Shown here one piece after another: positions 11,601-22,915 of a stretch of DNA of 64,000 nucleotides. The translations under genes were made by a program, and so were the position numbers. Origin of the DNA: Panicum virgatum (taxonomy: Eukaryota; Streptophyta; Magnoliopsida; Poales; Poaceae). Location of the stretch: NCBI RefSeq assembly GCF_016808335.1, contig NC_053136.1, forward strand, positions 5,004,531-5,068,530. The letters are read 5' to 3'. Numbering within the stretch: position 1 is the stretch's first letter; each line of letters starts with the position of its first letter. Under the pieces are notes generated by a model. That model searched no databases. It saw only the letters and a program-made list of their open reading frames with translations, and was not told where the DNA came from.

Positions 11601-12370
11601 CGGGCAGGTTGGCATCACATCGGTGGGCAGGATGTGGAGCTCACCTTGTATCGTCGTCATGGTTATCGTATTGTATTTCGAACTTGTAACGACCCGGCCC
11701 GGGATAACGGCTAAGATCTACTCTGCAAGTTGAGTAAACCACACCTACTAATTAATCCTCTTGCGCTATCGTCCTCGCTTCACGCAAAAAGAATCGATCC
11801 GGAATTAATTAGCTTCCCGCGACCGGCTATTTAAGCTAGTCTGCTCCTTCCTCCGATTCCTGTATGGGATCATCGGTCCGGCGCTACAGTGTCCCGCGAT
11901 GAACAGTACCCCGATGCAACAGTACCAGACGTGCTACAGTACTCGAGCTGCAGTACCCATTATTGGGCCCAGCCCAGTTCTGCTACAGTGCTCGAGCTGC
12001 AGTACCGCGTCTGCTACAGTAACGCCGGCCCAACACTGTTCAACTCGGCCCACTGGCCCACTTAAGGCTGGGATGTCACAGAATTCAATTTTAAACTTCC
12101 GCTGTGTTTTGAATTCTGTCGTTTGTACTTAAAGCTTTTATGTAAAACCTGTGTTGTAAATTAATTTGAAGATTTCTGTGTGCTGGTATCACCTGTGCTC
12201 GTCTTCGTACGGGTCTGATAGTGCAATTGTGATCCTGGAGTATAGTAGTTAATAGAGATTTACACGACAGCCTGTCAGATTACACCGTTTTAAGTGCACA
12301 GTGACTTGATTAAGTATTAAGATGATGGTTAGTGCATTTAAGCCGGTCTAATTTAGGCGGTGCTGCTACA
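8613..12370. mobile_element. Large solo LTR (about 3.76 kb), TSD ctgcg
   Basis: Begins TGTAACACCCCGGTGTT and ends gtgctgctACA, with exact 5-bp TSDs ctgcg at 8608-8612 and 12371-12375. TG...CA ends and a 5-bp TSD define an LTR. Both ends appear only once, and no gag, pol, primer-binding site or polypurine tract was found, so this is most simply a solo LTR left by unequal recombination. The ends and inner motifs such as gcggatatgagagcc and tgtcactcgcgagat resemble long grass gypsy-type LTRs. It is inserted within the Pack-MULE. Confidence 0.75.
11685..12080. mobile_element. Small solo LTR nested in the large LTR
   Basis: 396 bp, beginning TGTAACGACCCGGCCCGGG and ending gggatgtCACA. The TSD is gaact (11680-11684) versus gaatt (12081-12085), one mismatch. 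Inside, the motif gctacagt-ctcgagctgcagta occurs twice. Removing it joins tatttcgaattcaatttt into continuous host sequence. Confidence 0.7.
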
Positions 12371-13105
12371 CTGCGGCAGCGGCGCTGCGTGCGTGCCGCC
12401 CCAACGTCGCGCTCACCGTGTGGGAGGGGCCCGCCGTGGGCGACGGCGTGGACTGGCGAGCGCTCGCCCCCGGTGGCGGCGCCGGAGCAGACTCGGGCGA
12501 GCGCCCGCGCCTTGGCAGGCGGCGGCAACCATGAAGACACCACCAGCGGCCCCAAGGCGGTGCGACCGGGAACGCCGAGACCCAGCCAAAGGCGAGTCAG
12601 ATTCGGTCGCGGGAGGGACGGATCCGGACCTGCAGGCTGCAGCAACCAATTTTGGTGACGGGCGAGACGACCGGCGATCGTGGAGCCAAAGGAAGGAGGG
12701 AAGGGTCGAGGAGGAGGGGAGAGGAAGAGGATGACAGGTGGGCCCAGGGGCAAAATAGTCTATTTACATCTTTATTTAGCTGAAAATGATTATTATAATT
12801 GCTATGATGTGTTGCCGACCAAATCAAACATTCGCGGTGTGTTAGGGACAATATTCAATTTTGTGATGTGTTGCACACAAAATCACACTTTCACAATGTC
12901 TTGCAGACAAATTTCCCTATTCACTAACTTAATCTCTGCGCCCCGTTTGGTCGTCCATCCGGCTTTTGCTAATGGCGATCGGCCTGATCTCTGCGCGCCG
13001 TTTGGTCGTCCATCCGGCTTTTGGTGTTTATGCGCAGTCATCTCCTCCGCGCGACATTGCCGGCGGCGCTTGCATCAACCGCTGCTGCCTTTTGGTTGTA
13101 TCTTG

Positions 13106-13488
13106 TGTTATATTGTGATCCAAATTCTGGTGGGAGATTGTTGGAATTTGGGCTTGGCCCATTAAGTATTTCAGTTATTCCAAATAAATCCCAAAGGCCC
13201 ATGTGGTGCAAACTTTTAATCCCACATTGCTAGTAGAAGTTGAGGAGACCATATGACTCTCCTATGTATCTAACCCATAGGCTTCACCGGAGAACATCAA
13301 TTCGATTATTCCTCTTGTAAGCCGCCGTTAGGCGTTGTAAACACACACCCGGTATAGTGAAGTTCTTGCAAGCTGGCGCCCGTGGTTTTTACCCTTCGCA
13401 TTGGAGGGGTTTTCCACGTTAAATCATTGTGTCTCTTGAAGTTTGATCTTTGCTGTTTTCATCATTTTGTTCGCCGTCGCTTCTAACA
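13106..13488 (+). repeat. 5' LTR of the copia element
   Basis: 383 bp from TGTTATATTGTGATCC to cttctaACA. It differs from the 3' LTR at roughly 15 positions by eye, mostly G/A or C/T differences, and by one 12-bp length difference near its 3' end. Confidence 0.93.
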
Positions 13489-13490
13489 AG

Positions 13491-13502
13491 TGGTACCAGA
13501 GC
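13491..13502 (+). other. Primer-binding site (initiator tRNA-Met)
   Basis: tggtaccagagc, starting two bases after the LTR end, differs by one base from the usual plant copia sequence tggtatcagagc, which is complementary to the 3' end of initiator tRNA-Met. Confidence 0.85.
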
Positions 13503-13527
13503 CGTGGTTTCAAGTTAGGGTTTCGTG

Positions 13528-16500
13528 ATGGCGTCGATGAAGTATGATATACCGACGTTGGACTACAAGATGAGGTTCTCGCTGTGGCAAGTCAAGATGA
13601 GAGCTATTCTGGTGCAAACCAATAATCTTGATGAGGCGCTGGAAAAATTCGGGAAGAAGAAGAAGGATGAGTGGACCGATGAGGAGAAGCGCAAGGATCG
13701 TAAGACTCTTTCTCTTATTCAGCTTCATCTATCTAATGATATTCTGCAAAAAGTGCTGCAGGAAAAGACTGCTGCAGAATTGTGGCTGAAACTGGAATCG
13801 ATCTGCATGTCGAAGGATCTTACCAGTAAATTGCATATGAAGTTGAAGCTGTATACGCTTAAGATGCAGGAGGGTGATTCGGTGATGGGTCACCTATTTG
13901 TCTTCACGGAGATCGTTGCTGACCTAGGGTCGATGGAGATTAAGTATGAAGATAAGGACTTAGGTCTTCTCTTATTATGCTCTTTGCGAAGTTCTTATGC
14001 AAGTTTTCGTGACACCATACTATTAAGCCGTGATGAACTAACCCTTGCGGAAGTTTGTGAGGCACTCCAGTCTAAGGAGAATCTGAAAGGCATGGTGCAG
14101 ACAGATGGATCGTTCTCAAGGGTCGACGCCTTGCATGTTAGAGGCAGATCAGAGCAAAGATCATCCAGCGACAACAACGATCGTAGCAAGAGCAATGACG
14201 GTAGAGGCCGCTCCCAGTCCAAAGGTCCCAAGAAGAAATTATTTTGTAAGTACTGCAAGAAGAAATCTCATATGATTGAGGATTGCTGGAAATTGCAGAA
14301 TAAGGAGAAGAGGAAAAATAAATCTGATGGTAAGGCTAGCGTTGCTTCTGCTGGTGAAAACTCTGAGTCAGATTGTTTGGTTGTCTTTGCTGGTTGTGTT
14401 GCTGGTCATGATGTGTGGATTCTTGATTCTGTATGTTCCTTTCATATCTGCACTAACAGAGATTGGTTCAGTTCCTATGAGTCTTTGCAGAACGGTGATT
14501 TTGTGCGCATGGGAGATGATAACCCGTGTGAGATTGTTGGCATTGGCTCTATTCAAATCAAGACCCATGATGGCATGATTCGCACACTGAAAAAATGTGA
14601 GGCACATACCAAGGATGAAAAGAAATCTGATCTCGTTGAGCACACTTGATAAAGAAGGCCTCAAATACACCGGTTCAGGTGGAGTTGTGAAGGTATCTAA
14701 AGGTTCTCTTGTATGTTTGCTAGGTGATCTAAATCCTTCAAATTTATATGTTCTCAGAGGTTGTACTTTGTATGGTTATGTTTCTGCTGCTAATGTTGCT
14801 AATGCTGAACCTAGTAAGACTGACATTTGGCATATGCGTCTTGGACACATGAGTGAACTCGGTATGGCAGAATTGATGAAGAGAAACCTGCTGGATGGCT
14901 GCATTCTAAGTGGCAAGAAGTTATGTGAGTATTGTGTAATTGGTAAGCACAAGAGGGTCAAATTCAATACCTCTGTTCATACCACAAAAGGTACACTTGA
15001 TTATATTCATGCTGATTTGTGGGGTCCTTCCCGTAAGCCTTCATATGGTGGTGCTCGTTATATGCTTACCATTATTGATGATTACTCTAGAAGAGTCTGG
15101 TCTTATTTTCTGAAAAACAAAGATGGTACTTTTGCTGCTTTTACAGAGTGGAAAGTTATGATAGAAAGGCAAACTGAGAAAAAGGTCAAGGTGCTTCGCA
15201 CTGATAATGGTGGAGAATTTTGTTCGGGTGTTTTTTTTTATTATTGCAGAAAAGAAGGCATTGTTAGGCATCACACCATCACATACACTCCGCAGTAGAA
15301 TGGTGTGGCCGAGCGCATGAACAGGACCATTATCTCGAAGGCTCGTTGCATGCTGTCCAACGCCCGCATGAACAAGTGTTTTTGGGCTGAGGCTGCTAAT
15401 ACTGCATGCTATTTGATCAACAAGTCGCCTTCTATTCCACTCAACAAGAAGACTCCTATTGAGGTATGGTCTGGTACACCTGCAGATTATTCACACTTGA
15501 GAGTTTTTGGCTGCACTGGTTATGCTCATGTTGATAATAGAAAATTAGAGCCTAGAGCTATTAAATGTCTGTTTCTTGGTTATGGTTCGGGAGTCAAAGG
15601 ATATAAATTGTGGAATCCTAAAACTAAAAAGACTTTCATGAGCAGAAGTGTTGTTTTCAATGAGTCTGTGATATTTATTGACAGTCTGTCCATAGATGAT
15701 ACTTTAGTCGAAAAATTGCAGCCACAAGTTAGTGTGCAGGTGGAGCTTATGGATGACCAGGAAAATGAAGTTGTTGGTAATGATATTTCAGATAGTGTTC
15801 CTGATACTGTTCAGCACTCACCTCCAGTTCCACAGTCTGATTTGCAACATGAGAAGGATGTAGATTTACCTATTGCTCTTCGCAGATCAAAGAGGAGTTG
15901 TGGACCTCTAAACCGTTTAATTGTGGAGTGTAATCTGATTTATTATGCTTTGAGTTGTGCTGAACAGGTGGAGGATGCTTGTGAGCCAGCAACATATTTT
16001 GAAGTCATTGATTCTGTTGATAAGGAGAAGTGGATCTCAGCTATGCAAGAGGAGATGCAGTCTCTTGAGAAAAATGGCACATGGGAGATTGTGAGCTTAC
16101 CTGAGAAAAAGAAGCCTGTTCGCTGTAAATGGGTGTTCAAGAGAAAGGAGGGTTTGTCTCCTAGTGAGCCTCTAAAATTTAAGGCAAGGTTAGTTGCAAA
16201 GGGCTTCAGTCAGATTCCTGGTGTTGATTGTAATGATGTGTTCTCTCCAGTTGTGAAGCGTAGTTCAATTCGGACTTTCTTTAGTATTGTTGCTATGCAT
16301 GATCTTGAGCTTGAGCAGTTAGATGTCAAGACTACATTTTTGAATAGAGAGCTTGAGGAGGAAATTTACATGGATCAGCCAGAAGAATTCATAGTGCCAG
16401 GCAAGGAGAATTATGTTTGCAAATTGAAGAAGTCCTTATATGGTTTGAAACAGTCTCCTCGTCAGTGGTATAAGAGGTTTGATTCATTTATGTTGTTACA

Positions 16501-17540
16501 TGGTTTTAAAATATCTGAATATGATAGCTGTGTTTACATTAAGATTGTTGATGGATCACCTATATACTTGCTGTTATATGTTGATGACATGCTTATTGCT
16601 GCAAAGAGCAGAAAAGAAATCACTACAATAAAGAAATTGTTGAGTAGTGAATTTGATATGAAGGATCTTGGTGTTGCTAAGAAAATTCTAGGTATGGAGA
16701 TTACCAGAGACAGAAAATCTGGTTTATTATTTCTTAGTCAGCATAATTACATTAACAAGGTTCTTCAGCGTTTCAATATGCATGATTCAAAGCCAGTTAG
16801 TACTCCTATTGCACCTCACTTTAAATTGTCAGCTGCTCAGTGTCCTAGTTCTCATGAGGATGTTGAATACATGTCAAAAGTCCCATATTCTAGTGCTGTT
16901 GGTTTTTTTGATGTATGTCATGGTCTGCTCTCGCTCAGATTTATCATATGCTATGAGTTTGGTTAGCAGATACATGTCTAATCCTGGTAAAGAACACTTG
17001 AAGGCAGTTCAGTGGATTTTCAGGTACCTCGGAGGAACAGTAGATTCTTGTTTGAAGTTTAGGAGAGCTGATCAGGGAATCATTGGTTATGTGGATTCAG
17101 ATTATGCTGCTGATTTGGATAGGCGCAGGTCACTCACATGTTATGTGTTCACTGTTGGCAGTTGTGCTGTGAGTTGGAAGGCTAATTTGCAGCCTGTTGT
17201 TGCTATGTTTACCACAGAAGCAGAATATATGGCTATTGCTGAAGCGTGCAAGGAGTCAGTTTGGCTGAAAGTTTTGTTTGCTGAGCTGTGTGGAGTTGAT
17301 TCTTGCATTGATCTATTCTGTGACAGTCAAAGTGTTATTTGCCTCACCAAAGATTAGATGTTTCATGAAAGGACAAAGCATATTGATGTCAAGTACCATT
17401 ATGTTGGTGATGTTATTTCACAAGGTAAATTGAAGGTATGCAAAATCACTACTCATGATAATCCAGCTGATGTGATGACTAAACCAGTTCTTGTAGCTAA
17501 GTTGGAGCTTTGCTCAAGCTTAGTTGGTTTGACAGCTTAG
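13528..17540 (+). pseudogene. Copia gag-pol polyprotein, disrupted
   Basis: GAG (from ATG 13,528) ends in a CCHC zinc knuckle, CKYCKKKSHMIEDC, at about 14,247-14,288. The protease follows, with WILDSVCSFH where the family has DSG, so the catalytic-site glycine is changed. A frame break lies near 14,600-14,650. Next come the GAG-pre-integrase (WHMRLGHMSE), the integrase core (DLWGPS, TDNGGEF) and a TAG stop at 15,296-15,298 inside the conserved stretch before NGVAERMNRT. Reverse transcriptase follows (KARLVAKGFSQ, LDVKTTFLNRELEEEIYMDQ, LLLYVDDML). A frameshift sits in a T-run near 16,900, then RNase H (SDYAADLDRR, FTTEAEYMAIAEA), and a TAG at 17,356-17,358 before MFHERTKHIDV. At least two nonsense changes and two frame breaks make it non-autonomous. 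Confidence 0.93.
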
Positions 17541-17637
17541 CCCAAGAGGTTATTTGGCGCCAGAACTTCTATTCTTTGTTGTGTTCAGGTGATGATTTTG
17601 ATATGCTACAAGAAAGAAATTGTCTCAAGGTGGAGTA

Positions 17638-18032
17638 TGTTATATTGTGATCCAAATTCTGGTGGGAGATTATTGGAATTTGGGCTTGGCCCGTTAAGTA
17701 TTTCAGTTATTCCAAATAAATCCCAAAGGCCCATGTGGTGCAAACTTTTAATCCCACATTGCTAGTAAAAGTTGAGGAGACCATATGACTCTCCTATATA
17801 TCTAACCCATAGGCTTCACCGGAGAACATCAATTCGATTATTCCTCTTGTAAGCCGCCGTTAGGCGTTGTAAACACACACCCGATATAGTGAAGTTCTTG
17901 CTGGCTGGCGCCCGTAGTTTTTACCCTTCGCATTGGAGAGGTTTTTCATGTTAATTTCCATGTTAAATTTTTGTGTCTCTTGAAGTTTGATCTTTGTTGT
18001 TTTCATCGTTTTGTTGGCCGTCGCTTCTGACA
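17638..18032 (+). repeat. 3' LTR of the copia element
   Basis: 395 bp from TGTTATATTG to cttctgACA, preceded by the polypurine tract aaggtggag. It is 12 bp longer than the 5' LTR because of an extra tcatgttaatttc-like segment. Confidence 0.93.
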
Positions 18033-18792
18033 TTTTGGGTGCGTGGTTTTGTGTACGCAGTGATAGAATGGCTGGATTAGACGGCTCTCTGTGTTTTTCT
18101 CCATGACTCGGATCTTGTGGGAATTTCATGTACTACAGCTGATCTCAATCGACTTGACATTGTTCCTGGTTGTGCTAGTTACTTAGATGTTGTTGATTGC
18201 CATGTACTCTATATAGCTAATTAGTCTGAAATCACCTGATTAATTTGTCGTAGACGTCAAATGTTTTAAAACCTGCGAACTAATTAGTTCCCCTCATTCA
18301 TAGGTTGCTTGGCAAAAGTAACTGCATTTGTTGGGCCGTTGCCAAATAAACCGTGGTAATCTTGGGAGTTGCTTTGTTTAGGTACGAGACAGTCATTTAT
18401 TGGTCTTTAGGAGAAGCATATAATATACTATATGTGGAAGTGTGATGCGTAGTGTCGAACCCTTGGATCCAATGGATAGCATATTCTCCTTTTTTCTAGA
18501 AAAAGAAAACATGCTTGCATTGGAGGACACGGTGGTGTGCGCCTTCATGCAATCACACTTTCTGAATATGCGTCTGAACATCGATCTTCTCTACTGATTT
18601 AACAGAGTCCAGCAAATGAGAAGGTGTGTTTACTTGTCAGTCAGTCATCTATCCTTATGACTGAATAAAAATGAATGATGCTCGCATCTTGCAATAAGAT
18701 TGATCATGGATTATTTACATTGTCGTAACCTTCAAAAAGGATGGGCGTTTTTTTTTTTCTGGAAAAAGAACCGAGTACGGGTGTAGGATTGA

Positions 18793-18910
18793 GAGAACTG
18801 AGTGGGGGCTCAGTTGGTCAGGTGAGCCCTGCCCGCCGAGGTTCGAGCGCCGGCTTCATCTCCTTTTTAAACGATCTGTCAGTGCTCTGGCTTACTTAAA
18901 AAAAAAACAG
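18793..18910 (+). mobile_element. tRNA-derived SINE in copy A
   Basis: About 118 bp. The A-box-like part is gggctcagttggtcaggtg and the B box is ggttcgagcgc, followed by a tRNA-unrelated part and an A-run (taaaaaaaaaac). It is flanked by a 12-bp direct repeat, gtgtaggattga, at 18,781-18,792 and 18,911-18,922. Pol III boxes, an A-tail and a variable-length TSD identify a SINE similar to the Au-type SINEs of grasses. The same insertion is present in copy B. Confidence 0.8.
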
Positions 18911-20510
18911 GTGTAGGATTGATGGACGTATGGTGGAAGTGGAATGCAAGCACGGATCTTATTCTTATCCTGCTGAAATGATGGAAGAGTTGAGTCAATG
19001 GTCATGTTGAAAGGCTACGCTCTCCTCCGCTCCCACCCGGTGATCAACAAAGTAGTGTGCCCTCCTGTGTGCTCGCTCGGTGCCTGCTTTACAATAGTGG
19101 CTGCCCTTTTGGAACAACAATGCAAGCACATCCTCCTACATGTGGTGCCAGATGCAACCGTGCATCCCTCTCATGGAGCGCCTAGCTTGTTGGTCGGTTG
19201 ACGGCCCTAGCTCATTGGACTTGACGGTCCGTTTTATTTGTCAACCATCTGCCCAAACGAGAGAGTGATAAGCCTGCTGTGTGTGGCTGCTGTTCACGCA
19301 TCATCTCAGAAAAGCCAGCTTATTTTCTTCCAATTAAAAACCAACCTAATTGTTCAGAAACGGGTTTTAATCTTCTTATTAACCAAACCTACCATGCATT
19401 GAGAGCGGGCTTGCATGCTTTCCAGTAGCACGATTCTTGAATGCACTGCACGTACGGCGGCCATGGGTGCGCGCACTGTTCGTCAGGTTAATTTGGTGGC
19501 CGTCCCTGCTCCGCACCTGCTGCTGCGTCCCGACCAGTCAACCACACTGACAATACATTCCAGTTCACAGCAGATCGTCGCGCATCATCCATCCATGGAG
19601 GATTCGAGATGGGGACTAGTCCTTCCAAACCGAAGTGGTCCTCCGATCTGATCCGTCCTCAGAAGAACTGAAAGCAGAACGAACGAGTTCTGGTTTGTGG
19701 TTTGTGGTCCTAACTTGGTCTAATCTGAAACCGCCGGCGCTTCATCGGTCTTCCACGGCAGATGTCCCATGTTGTTCTTCATTCTCGCCTCTAGGAGATC
19801 ACAATGGCAAGAAAAGTGCATCACACTCGCCAGTAAATAATTAAGTGGCATTTTCTCATTGATATGAACAATCGAAACTGAAGTTGTACTAGCTAGTACT
19901 GGTAGTACTAACCACCTTTTCATTTACTTGTCCGTGACAAGGTGCTTAAGAAATTGTGAACATACATCTTGCTACAAATGCTTTAAACTTGCTCATTTAT
20001 GGATAAAACATGAAACAAATTTTGGTAGCAAATAAACAAGCTGATGATAAGGTTGCCTGTGGTTAATAGAATAAGATAAAGCGCCTCCAAAACAAGAATT
20101 CGTTTCTACTGTAAATAGTTGTCAATTAGTAACTTTATTTGTTCCAGAGTAATTGACACTTGACGTCCTGTTTACAATTTTGGTCCTGCAAAAGTATTCG
20201 TAAAAACTAAAATAAATATTTACAAGGACATTTTGGTTATTTTATCGTTATGAATCAAAGTAAACAAAAAGTGGAAATGTTTTCTTTTTCTGAAGAACGA
20301 AAAAGTGGAAATGCAGCACCGCAACATTTGAATTTTGAAATGGGCAGCTGCCCTGCTGGTGCATGGGTGTTGGAGTCAGTCCCCATGTCTGCAAATGGCA
20401 TGCATTCAGGAATCCTGCTGCCGCTGCAGAGACGACGCCGACGAGGGCAGCAGTTGATATCGCATGTCTTGTCACCTGATTCACATCTCGCATCACGCAC
20501 GTCTGCAAGC
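18911..20510. other. Non-coding part of copy A
   Basis: Matched by 29,495-29,825 and 31,232-32,720 in copy B. Short ORFs, for example at 18,998-19,201, are conserved between the copies only because the DNA is duplicated, and they lack recognisable domains. I see no gene. Confidence 0.6.
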
Positions 20511-20825
20511 TTGGTTTTGGGTATGACAAATAGCACACGATTTCTGAGAAAAGAATTTTTTCTGAAGGATTAAACGAAATTTATTTGTAAAATTTTTTCA
20601 CGGATGTGTGTAACTTTTCGAGACAAATCTAATAACAGTAATTAATCGATGATTGGTTACAATAATGCTAAACTAACCAACCTCTAATCGTGCGGATCAA
20701 ATGCCTCATTAGGTTCGTCTCGCGAAGTAGCACAAGATTGTAGAGCTAGTTTTGCAAATTACATTCATTTAATACTCTTAATTATTGGTCAAAAATTTTG
20801 TGCTATTTGTACTACCCAAAACCAA
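20511..20825. mobile_element. MITE private to copy A
   Basis: Terminal inverted repeats ttggttttgggta and tacccaaaaccaa enclose about 315 bp. The second layer, caaatagcaca/tgtgctatttg, is also inverted. Copy B lacks it: there gcacgtctgcag continues straight into ctctgctctgcatctgccc. The internal motif ttaggttcgtctcgcgaag resembles the 23,730 element. The TSD is not clear. Confidence 0.75.
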
Positions 20826-20998
20826 ACAGCACACTGCTCTGCATCTGCCCTGCTGCCCGGACGTGTCAAGCAAGCGAAGTGATCTAAAAAGATAGGGCTG
20901 GAGCCTGAACGAACCAGCCATGGGCAGGGATGCAGAGAAGAGATCGTCGCCTTCAATGCAGCAGCAGGCTGAAGGCTTCGTCGCTGTCTCGCTATCGA

Positions 20999-21605
20999 GG
21001 GCTTGTTTAGTTGCACCTTGTAAATTTTTTTAAAAAAATCTTTTTAGTTGCACCTTGTAATTTTTTAATTTTTTTATACTCCTTCCTTCCCAGTTTAAGT
21101 GCACTTTTATAATTTGAACACAAAATTAGTGTGGATGGGAAATGACACAATTACCCCTACATACAGAGAAAAGCTGACTTGAGAATAGCAGTGGGAAGGG
21201 TCCAGAAGTTTACAGATTAGGCGGGCATAACCTACTCCCTAGGAGCTTCAAACTTTTTTTTTTACAAATGGGCCCGTGCTCAGACCAGCCATGAATGGTG
21301 AGGGATGAGAGCATCTAGGAGTATGTGCTATTGTGCGTTTAATTTGGGACTTTTTTGAATACTACAATTGCACTTAAACTAGGACGGATGAAGTATAAAA
21401 TATTAAATATAAATTAATTACAAAATTAATTACACAACTCGTCTGTAAATTACGAGACAAATTTATTAAGACTAAATAATCTGTCATTAACACATATTTA
21501 CTGTAGCATTATTATAGCAATTTAGTGTCTAATTATGGTCTAATTAAACTCATTAGATTCATCTTTTAATTTACAAGCAACTATGTAATTAATTTTTTAT
21601 TTCGT
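20999..21605. mobile_element. Degenerate Tourist-like MITE interrupted by a Stowaway-like MITE
   Basis: Starts ggcttgtttagttgcacc. The typical inner part (acgagacaaattta, tactgtagcattatt, ttagattcatc) resumes after the inner insertion, and the right end near 21,605 is unclear. Absent from copy B. Confidence 0.55.
21079..21393. mobile_element. Stowaway-like MITE, TSD TA
   Basis: ctccttccttcccagtttaa at the left and the inverted ttaaactaggacggatgaag at the right, flanked by TA. The extended inverted repeat includes gtgcactt/aattgcactt. A TA target and CTCCNTCCNT-type ends fit Stowaway (Tc1/mariner). It is nested in the preceding Tourist-like MITE. Confidence 0.75.
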
Positions 21606-22690
21606 CTAGATTCCTGCTGGTCTCGCAGATCAGATGTATACATGGCAGCAGTAAAAAATGGCAATCCAGCAGCACGGCGGTAAAGCAACCCTGTCTTTTC
21701 ACCCGGCGACGGTTTAGAATGTGCCTTCGCAGGTAGAAATAAATTTAGAATGTGCCGAGTCAAATTGGTTTTCAAATTACACTAGTAGTAATACACTGGC
21801 AGTCCGAACAGCTACGCGTGAGCGAGAGCAGCAGTAGTAACTTGCCACCGTACAGCGACCTTTTACAACAGAGGACAGATAAATTCAAAAAAAAACAGTT
21901 CATTTCCAAAATTTCTCAATCCAAACTTCACTATTTACCTATCACATAAAATCTTTTATCTCATACATGGAGTATTAAATGTAGATAAATAAAAAAAACT
22001 AATTGCATAGTTTTGATGTACACGACGAGACGAATTTTTTGAGACTAGTTAGGTCATGGTAGGATAACAATTACCACAAACAAACGAAAAGTGCTACCGT
22101 GTCCGATTTGACTCTTTTTACCACTATTTTACCGATCTAAACACAGGCAGAGAACAGACGCTGCAGAGCTGATGTGACCGGACGCGCAGGGGCGCGCCAC
22201 GTGGCGGCTGGCCCGCGCCGCCGGCTCGTCGTCACCTGCGCTGCGCGCGCCGTGGACTTTGACCGGACCTCTAACCCCGGCGGAACACGCCGGCGTGGCG
22301 CCCATCGGACCTCGGCCCAAGGAGACCCCGCCGGGCATGCACGGCGATGGTCTCGCACAGTCGGACGACCGCGTTTCCCGGTTCTGGACCTGGGATGGCC
22401 CGGCCGGGCTCAAGTACTGACCCGTGAAATGCAATACTGTAGTGGTAGTAGTAGCAAAGTCCACACCCCAAACAATTTGCTCCCCAAAATTCTCAAACTG
22501 TTCCATCATTCACGTCGGGTTCTAGAAGCATGCATCAGGAAATAAAATTCATTCAGAACACGATTTGCGTTTTGTAAACTATACGATCGAATTGCTTTAA
22601 GAAAATGCTGAATTGCAGAACGAAATGTCGAACTTGGAGTATGAAAATTAAAGTAATACTGTAATAACAATCTTGAAATGGAGAAATACG

Positions 22691-22915
22691 GGCCTTGTTT
22701 AGTTTGCAAAATTTTTGGATTTTAGTAATATAATAATTTTATTGTTATTTGGCAATTAATGCTCAATTATAAACTAATTAGGTTGAAAAGATTCGTCTCG
22801 TCGTTTACCGTTTAATTGTATAATGATTTATTTTTTTAACTATATTTAATGCTCTATGTATATGTTCGAAGATTTGATATAATGAGTACTGTATAAAATT
22901 TTTTAGAGACTACAC
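22691..22915. mobile_element. Degenerate MITE at the right edge of copy A
   Basis: Begins gggccttgtttagtttgcaaaa and contains aagattcgtctcgtcg, typical of the family. No clear 3' inverted repeat is left. Its start coincides with the end of homology to copy B. Confidence 0.5.

Larger units (their letters stand above)
7518..12917. mobile_element. Pack-MULE (Mutator-like element with captured gene DNA), split by an LTR element
   Basis: The outer ends are inverted repeats: gggaaatttgtgtgtag at 7518 and its counterpart (reverse complement gggaaatttgtctgcaa) ending at 12917. Weaker similarity continues inward for over 150 bp. A perfect 9-bp TSD, tattcacta, lies at 7509-7517 and 12918-12926. Long TIRs plus a 9-bp TSD define a Mutator-like element. 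No transposase is visible. The interior (7,690-8,612 and 12,376-12,750) is GC-rich coding-like DNA, so this is a Pack-MULE. A 3.76-kb LTR sequence interrupts it. Without that insertion the MULE would be about 1.6 kb. Confidence 0.85.
13106..18032 (+). mobile_element. Ty1/copia LTR retrotransposon, complete but broken
   Basis: A 4.93-kb element with LTRs at 13,106-13,488 and 17,638-18,032. The flanking 5-bp direct repeat is tcttg (13,101-13,105) versus ttttg (18,033-18,037). Copy B of the segmental duplication preserves the empty site (ttggttgtattttgggtgc near 28,561), which confirms the boundaries. A primer-binding site for initiator tRNA-Met lies right after the 5' LTR, and the polypurine tract aaggtggag lies right before the 3' LTR. 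The order GAG, protease, integrase, reverse transcriptase, RNase H is that of copia. Confidence 0.95.
12964..22692 (+). repeat. Segmental duplication, copy A
   Basis: From ttttgctaatggcgatcggcc onward this matches 28,433-36,687 (copy B) over several kilobases in the same orientation, up to ggagaaatacggg at the end. Homology is interrupted by insertions private to one copy: in A, a copia element (13,106-18,032), a MITE at 20,511-20,825 and a composite MITE near 21,000-21,600. Shared, undisrupted blocks such as 18,040-18,780, 18,925-19,220 and 19,235-20,100 are nearly identical apart from scattered substitutions and small indels. A 58-bp local duplication (tctctgcgc-ccgtttggtcg...) precedes the left edge. 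Confidence 0.9.

Noticed and set aside
18393..18581. 62-aa minus-strand ORF nearly identical to one at 28,924-29,112
   Set aside because: Identity comes from the segmental duplication. No start context, domain or other sign of coding.
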